From contig QUBZ01000001.1 in the NCBI GenBank assembly GCA_014338005.1, forward strand, positions 62,001-126,000: a stretch of 64,000 bases of DNA. Direction: 5' to 3'. Source of the stretch: Chloroflexota bacterium. GTDB lineage: Bacteria; Chloroflexota; Anaerolineae; Aggregatilineales; Phototrophicaceae. The position numbers were made by a program, and so were the translations under genes. Numbering within the stretch: position 1 is the first letter of the stretch; every line of letters begins with the position of its first letter. This document shows positions 60,920-64,000 of the stretch, piece after piece. Below the pieces are notes generated by a model, which saw only the letters and a list, made by a program, of their open reading frames with translations, was not told the origin of the DNA and did not search any database.

Positions 60920-61990
60920 ATGAATGGGGACATTGAGCCGAAAGGCACGCAGACCAACCCCTACTTACAACGTTATCTGCCGCCCAAAATTGAGGGCAGT
61001 TTCACCGGTAAGCATATTATCACCGTAGATCAATTTGAACGCAAAGACCTGCAAATTCTGTTTGATGCCGCCATCTCGATTCGTAAACGCATCCACCAGT
61101 CCGACCGGGGATTGACGGAGCTGTGCGCGGGCAAAATCATGGCCTCGCTGTTTTTCGAGGCCAGCACGCGAACCGATATGTCTTTTCAGGCGGCCATGCG
61201 GCGGCTGGGCGGAGAGGTGATCGCCGCCAGCAACGGCGTGCAGTTTTCGTCGGTTTACAAGGGCGAAAACCTGGCGGATACCGTGCGCGCCGCCGGCTGT
61301 TACGCCGACGTAATCGTGCTGCGTCATCCTCAGTTAGGCTCATCCTACGAAGCCGCCTATTACCTGGATAAACTGAACAAACGCATCAAAAATCCCTCCG
61401 TCATCATCAGCGGCGGCGACGGCATCGGCGAACACCCGACCCAGGCGCTTCTGGATATGTTCACCATATACGATCTGAAAAACCGGAGTTTTGATAATCT
61501 GACAATCACGATGGTCGGCGACCTGCTCAACGGTCGCACCGTCCACTCGCTGGCGAAGTTGCTGGCGCACTACCAGCCGCAGAATGTCACGCTGTGTTTT
61601 GTCTCGCCGCCTGCCCTGCAAATGCCGCGCGCGACCGTCGAGATGCTGAACAACAAGGGTATAACCATCTATGAAACCGCCAGCCTCAATGATGTGCTGG
61701 CGCAAAGCGACGTGATTTACTGGACTCGCGTGCAGGAAGAGCGTTTTGAAGATGCTGCCGCCTATGAAGTCATCAAAGATCACTTTATTATGACCCCCGC
61801 CGTTCTGGCACGCGCCAAAACAGACGCCATCCTGATGCACCCGCTGCCGCGCAAACACGAAATGGGTACGCGCGACGACCACGACATCCTGGACGAAGAC
61901 CCGCGCGCCGTTTATTTCGAGCAGATGGAAAATGGCATGTTCGTCCGCATGGCGCTGCTGGCAAAAGTGCTGCGCGGGGTTTACGTTTGA
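60920..61990 (+). CDS. pyrB: Aspartate carbamoyltransferase catalytic chain
   Basis: 356 residues, longer than the usual 305-310 because of an N-terminal extension of about 30 residues. The carbamoyl-phosphate motif is FFEASTRTDMSF, followed by GGDGIGEHPTQALLDMFTIYDL and the aspartate-side HPLPRKHEMGT. It joins carbamoyl phosphate and aspartate in the second step of UMP synthesis. Its TGA stop overlaps the pyrC start by one base. No pyrI regulatory gene is present. Confidence 0.95.
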   Translation: MNGDIEPKGTQTNPYLQRYLPPKIEGSFTGKHIITVDQFERKDLQILFDAAISIRKRIHQSDRGLTELCAGKIMASLFFEASTRTDMSFQAAMRRLGGEVIAASNGVQFSSVYKGENLADTVRAAGCYADVIVLRHPQLGSSYEAAYYLDKLNKRIKNPSVIISGGDGIGEHPTQALLDMFTIYDLKNRSFDNLTITMVGDLLNGRTVHSLAKLLAHYQPQNVTLCFVSPPALQMPRATVEMLNNKGITIYETASLNDVLAQSDVIYWTRVQEERFEDAAAYEVIKDHFIMTPAVLARAKTDAILMHPLPRKHEMGTRDDHDILDEDPRAVYFEQMENGMFVRMALLAKVLRGVYV

Positions 61991-63063
61991 TGCTTGTCCA
62001 GATACCCGGTTTGGTAGACCCCCATACACACCTGCGTGATCTGGACTGGTCGCACAAGGCGACCTTCGCCAGCGAAACGGCGGCAGCCGTCGCCGGGGGT
62101 TATTGGGCGATTTTCGATATGCCCAATACGCCGCCGACAACCACCTCGCGCCCAGCGTTGGAGCGCAAACTGGCCGCGCTGGACGGCCAGGCGATCTGCG
62201 ATTGGGGAGTGTATTTCGGCGCATCCCAGGCCGACAATACCGACGAGTACGCCGGAGTCGCCGGCGACGTGTGCGGCCTCAAAATCTTCAATAATGCTAC
62301 CACCGGCGACCTGCTCATCGAAGACCAGGCCGAACGAGAACGGCACTACGCAGCCTGGCCGCCCTCAAAAATCATCGCCGTCCATGCTGAGGAAGATACC
62401 GTGCTGGATATTCTGGCGCTGGTTCGTAAGTTCCGACGGCGAACCCACTTCCTGCATATCAGCACCGCCAGGGAAATCGCCTATCTACAGGCAGCCAAAG
62501 ATGAAGGGCTGCCCATTACCATCGGCGTCTGCCCGCATCATCTCTACCTGACACAGAATGACGAACGCGCGCTCGGCCCGTTTGGACTGATGAAACCTGG
62601 CCTCAAAACCGCCGCCGACCGGGACGCGCTGTGGGAAGCCATCGCGTCTGGCCTTGTGGACGTGATCGAGTCCGACCATGCGCCGCACACCCTCGCGGAA
62701 AAACAGACCCAGAAACCACCTTACGGCGTGCCGGGTCTGGAAACCACCCTGCCGCTGATGCTGCTGGCAGTGCGCGAAGGCCGCCTGTCGCTGGAGCGCG
62801 TCGTCCAACTGGTCGCCGAAAATCCGCGCCGCATCTGGGGGCTGCCCTGTCCGTCAGAAACCTACACCCTGGTTGACACAGATGCCGAATTCACGATTGA
62901 GCGCCGCAGGCTTCACACGGCCTGCGGCTGGTCGCCATTCGAGGGGATGCGTGTCTGCGGCATAGTGCGCGAAACCCGGATTCGCGGCTGCCGGGTTTTC
63001 GACGGCGAACAGGTACTTGTGTCACCGGGTTTCGGGCAGAACGTGTTCTGCAGGGACGCATGA
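61990..63063 (+). CDS. pyrC: Dihydroorotase
   Basis: 357 residues of the amidohydrolase fold. The zinc site DPHTHLRD is near the N-terminus, FDMPNTPP marks dihydroorotase, and GLKIFNN supplies the lysine position. VHAEED and HFLHIST supply histidines and ESDHAPHT the catalytic aspartate. It closes the dihydroorotate ring. The ATG overlaps the pyrB stop; its own stop overlaps the pyrD start by four bases. Confidence 0.93.
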   Translation: MLVQIPGLVDPHTHLRDLDWSHKATFASETAAAVAGGYWAIFDMPNTPPTTTSRPALERKLAALDGQAICDWGVYFGASQADNTDEYAGVAGDVCGLKIFNNATTGDLLIEDQAERERHYAAWPPSKIIAVHAEEDTVLDILALVRKFRRRTHFLHISTAREIAYLQAAKDEGLPITIGVCPHHLYLTQNDERALGPFGLMKPGLKTAADRDALWEAIASGLVDVIESDHAPHTLAEKQTQKPPYGVPGLETTLPLMLLAVREGRLSLERVVQLVAENPRRIWGLPCPSETYTLVDTDAEFTIERRRLHTACGWSPFEGMRVCGIVRETRIRGCRVFDGEQVLVSPGFGQNVFCRDA

Positions 63064-64000
63064 GAGCGATTTTCCTAGCCGTCTACCGTTTCGCGTATAC
63101 CAACATCATCCGGCGGTTAATCTTCCGGTCGTCCGCTCAGGAAACCCATCAGCAGATGCTTCGCCTGCTGGCTTCGCTTGACCGATCACCGCTGTTTAAC
63201 AGCCTGCTGGCCGCCGCACGTCGGCTGGTTTTTCCCCCTCATGAATGCTCTGTCGGCGGCGTCCGCCTGACCAATCCGCTGATTCTGGCCGCCGGTCTGG
63301 TTAAGGGCGAAGGTTTTGAAACCGAAGAACAAGCCGCCGCTGCCGTCGCGCGCGGCGAGAATATCATCCCCGGCTGGCGCGCCATGCCCCGGCTGGTCGG
63401 GCCGGTGGAGTTTGGCTCGTTTACCCGGCATCCGCGCCTGGGCAATCCCGGCGTCATCGTCTGGCGAGATGAAACCACCCACTCGACTCAGAACCGCATT
63501 GGCCTGCGTAATCCCGGCGTGAAAGCGGCGGCGGTTTTCCTGGCGCGCCACCGTCACAACCTGCCGGCTTGCTTTGGCATTAATATCGCCGTCAGCCCCG
63601 GCATCACCGAGCCTGACCGACAGGAAATCGAAATTGCCGAATCATTCCGGGCTTTTCTCGACCAGAATATACGCCCATCCTGGTTCACACTCAACCTGAG
63701 CTGCCCAAATACCGAAGATGACCCCGGCAGCCGCCAGACTGAAGAACAAACCCGCCGCCTCTGCCGCGCCGCGCTGGACGCCATCGGCACAGATAACGTC
63801 CCGCTGTGGGTAAAAATCAGCCCGGAACTCGCGCCCGAACAATATCGCGTCCTGATTCGCGTTTTTCATGAAACCGGTGTTCAGGCGGTCATCGCCACCA
63901 ACACCCTGCCCCGCCCCGCCCCGAATGACCCCGCGCTCACCGCCGGCGTAGGCGGCGGAAAGCTGCACGCCGCAGCCTTAGAAGCCGTTTGTATCCTGGC
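63060..64000 (+). CDS. pyrD: Dihydroorotate dehydrogenase, cut by window end
   Basis: Read from the ATG at 63060, open to the window edge (about 313 residues). The N-terminal 45 residues look like the membrane-docking helices of class 2 enzymes (AVYRFAYTNIIRRLIF; THQQMLRLLASL). The barrel has NPLILAAGLVKGEGF, QNRIGLRNPGVKAA, LNLSCPNT and WVKISPEL. The base position is Cys (LSCPNT), as in class 1; class 2 enzymes have Ser there. The electron acceptor is therefore unclear. Translation is coupled to pyrC. The C-terminal part is outside. Confidence 0.9.
   Translation, partial: MRAIFLAVYRFAYTNIIRRLIFRSSAQETHQQMLRLLASLDRSPLFNSLLAAARRLVFPPHECSVGGVRLTNPLILAAGLVKGEGFETEEQAAAAVARGENIIPGWRAMPRLVGPVEFGSFTRHPRLGNPGVIVWRDETTHSTQNRIGLRNPGVKAAAVFLARHRHNLPACFGINIAVSPGITEPDRQEIEIAESFRAFLDQNIRPSWFTLNLSCPNTEDDPGSRQTEEQTRRLCRAALDAIGTDNVPLWVKISPELAPEQYRVLIRVFHETGVQAVIATNTLPRPAPNDPALTAGVGGGKLHAAALEAVCIL

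Noticed and set aside
61340..62224. Minus-strand open frame of 294 residues
   Set aside because: Antisense across the pyrB-pyrC junction, with no domain and no ribosome site.
1..64000. Prophage, insertion sequences, toxin-antitoxin pairs or defence systems
   Set aside because: I looked for transposase, integrase, terminase, nuclease-defence and short toxin signatures and saw none that I could support.

Overview
The window looks like a chromosomal segment of an uncultured or little-studied Chloroflexota bacterium, probably from the Anaerolineae side. This is an inference from gene content: a mevalonate-type isoprenoid cluster with isopentenyl phosphate kinase, secreted proteins with Thr/Pro-rich TPTPT linkers and LysM domains, a Hanks-type kinase, a T-box leader in front of valS, and many GTG/TTG starts. 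Coding density is high. Genes often overlap by 1 to 30 bases, and I see no insertion sequence, prophage, integron or CRISPR array. GC is in the mid-50s by eye, with one clear AT-rich stretch at about 48.4-49.5 kb.

Layout. 0-4.4 kb: a truncated site-2 protease, then an isoprenoid module of phosphomevalonate/diphosphomevalonate decarboxylase (minus), UbiA-type prenyl-phosphate transferase, mevalonate kinase and isopentenyl phosphate kinase (plus). 4.4-7.7 kb: a peptide ABC importer (two permeases and a binding lipoprotein) without ATPase genes. 7.8-14.2 kb: a PrsW-like membrane protein, an envelope protein, a trypsin-like protein without its serine, tlyA and lepA. 14.2-16.0 kb (minus): an orotate phosphoribosyltransferase-like protein and cinA, both with damaged active-site motifs. 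16.1-20 kb: a sugar ABC ATPase with clear promoter and terminator, a GNAT protein and a GT4 glycosyltransferase. 20.4-23 kb: a carbamoyltransferase with three tiny membrane proteins. 23-30.5 kb: type II NADH dehydrogenase, a large unrecognised protein, purH, tRNA-Thr, udk and a PAS histidine kinase.

30.6-36.3 kb: mutL, two paralogous LysM surface proteins, a degenerate nucleotidyltransferase and a HEAT-repeat miniprotein. 36.3-39.3 kb: valS with a T-box leader. 39.3-42.5 kb: a REC-CpaE fusion, a sirtuin and a GAF histidine kinase. 42.5-46.3 kb (minus): yajC-secD-secF followed by a zinc dehydrogenase. 46.4-50.3 kb: a secreted protein, a NERD-like membrane protein and a GT-C glycosyltransferase. 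50.3-54.5 kb (minus): a DUF2207 protein, a membrane winged-helix/zinc-ribbon protein, a helical protein and an SPFH protein. 54.6-57.1 kb: a LysM-glycosidase-like protein and a WYL regulator. 57.2-60.8 kb (minus): nagA-dgt-kinase. 60.9 kb to the end: pyrB-pyrC-pyrD, with pyrD cut by the window edge.

Taken together this is mostly housekeeping (isoprenoids, pyrimidines and purines, translation, secretion, mismatch repair) mixed with envelope and signalling genes. A recurring theme is proteins that keep a fold but appear to have lost a catalytic residue: the OPRT-like protein, the CinA C-domain, the trypsin-like protein, the nucleotidyltransferase and the glycosidase. The best candidates for new biology are the carbamoyltransferase/miniprotein operon, the DUF2207-SPFH locus, the 798-residue unknown protein, and a dihydroorotate dehydrogenase that mixes class 1 and class 2 features. 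I ran no searches; family names come from motifs I could read.
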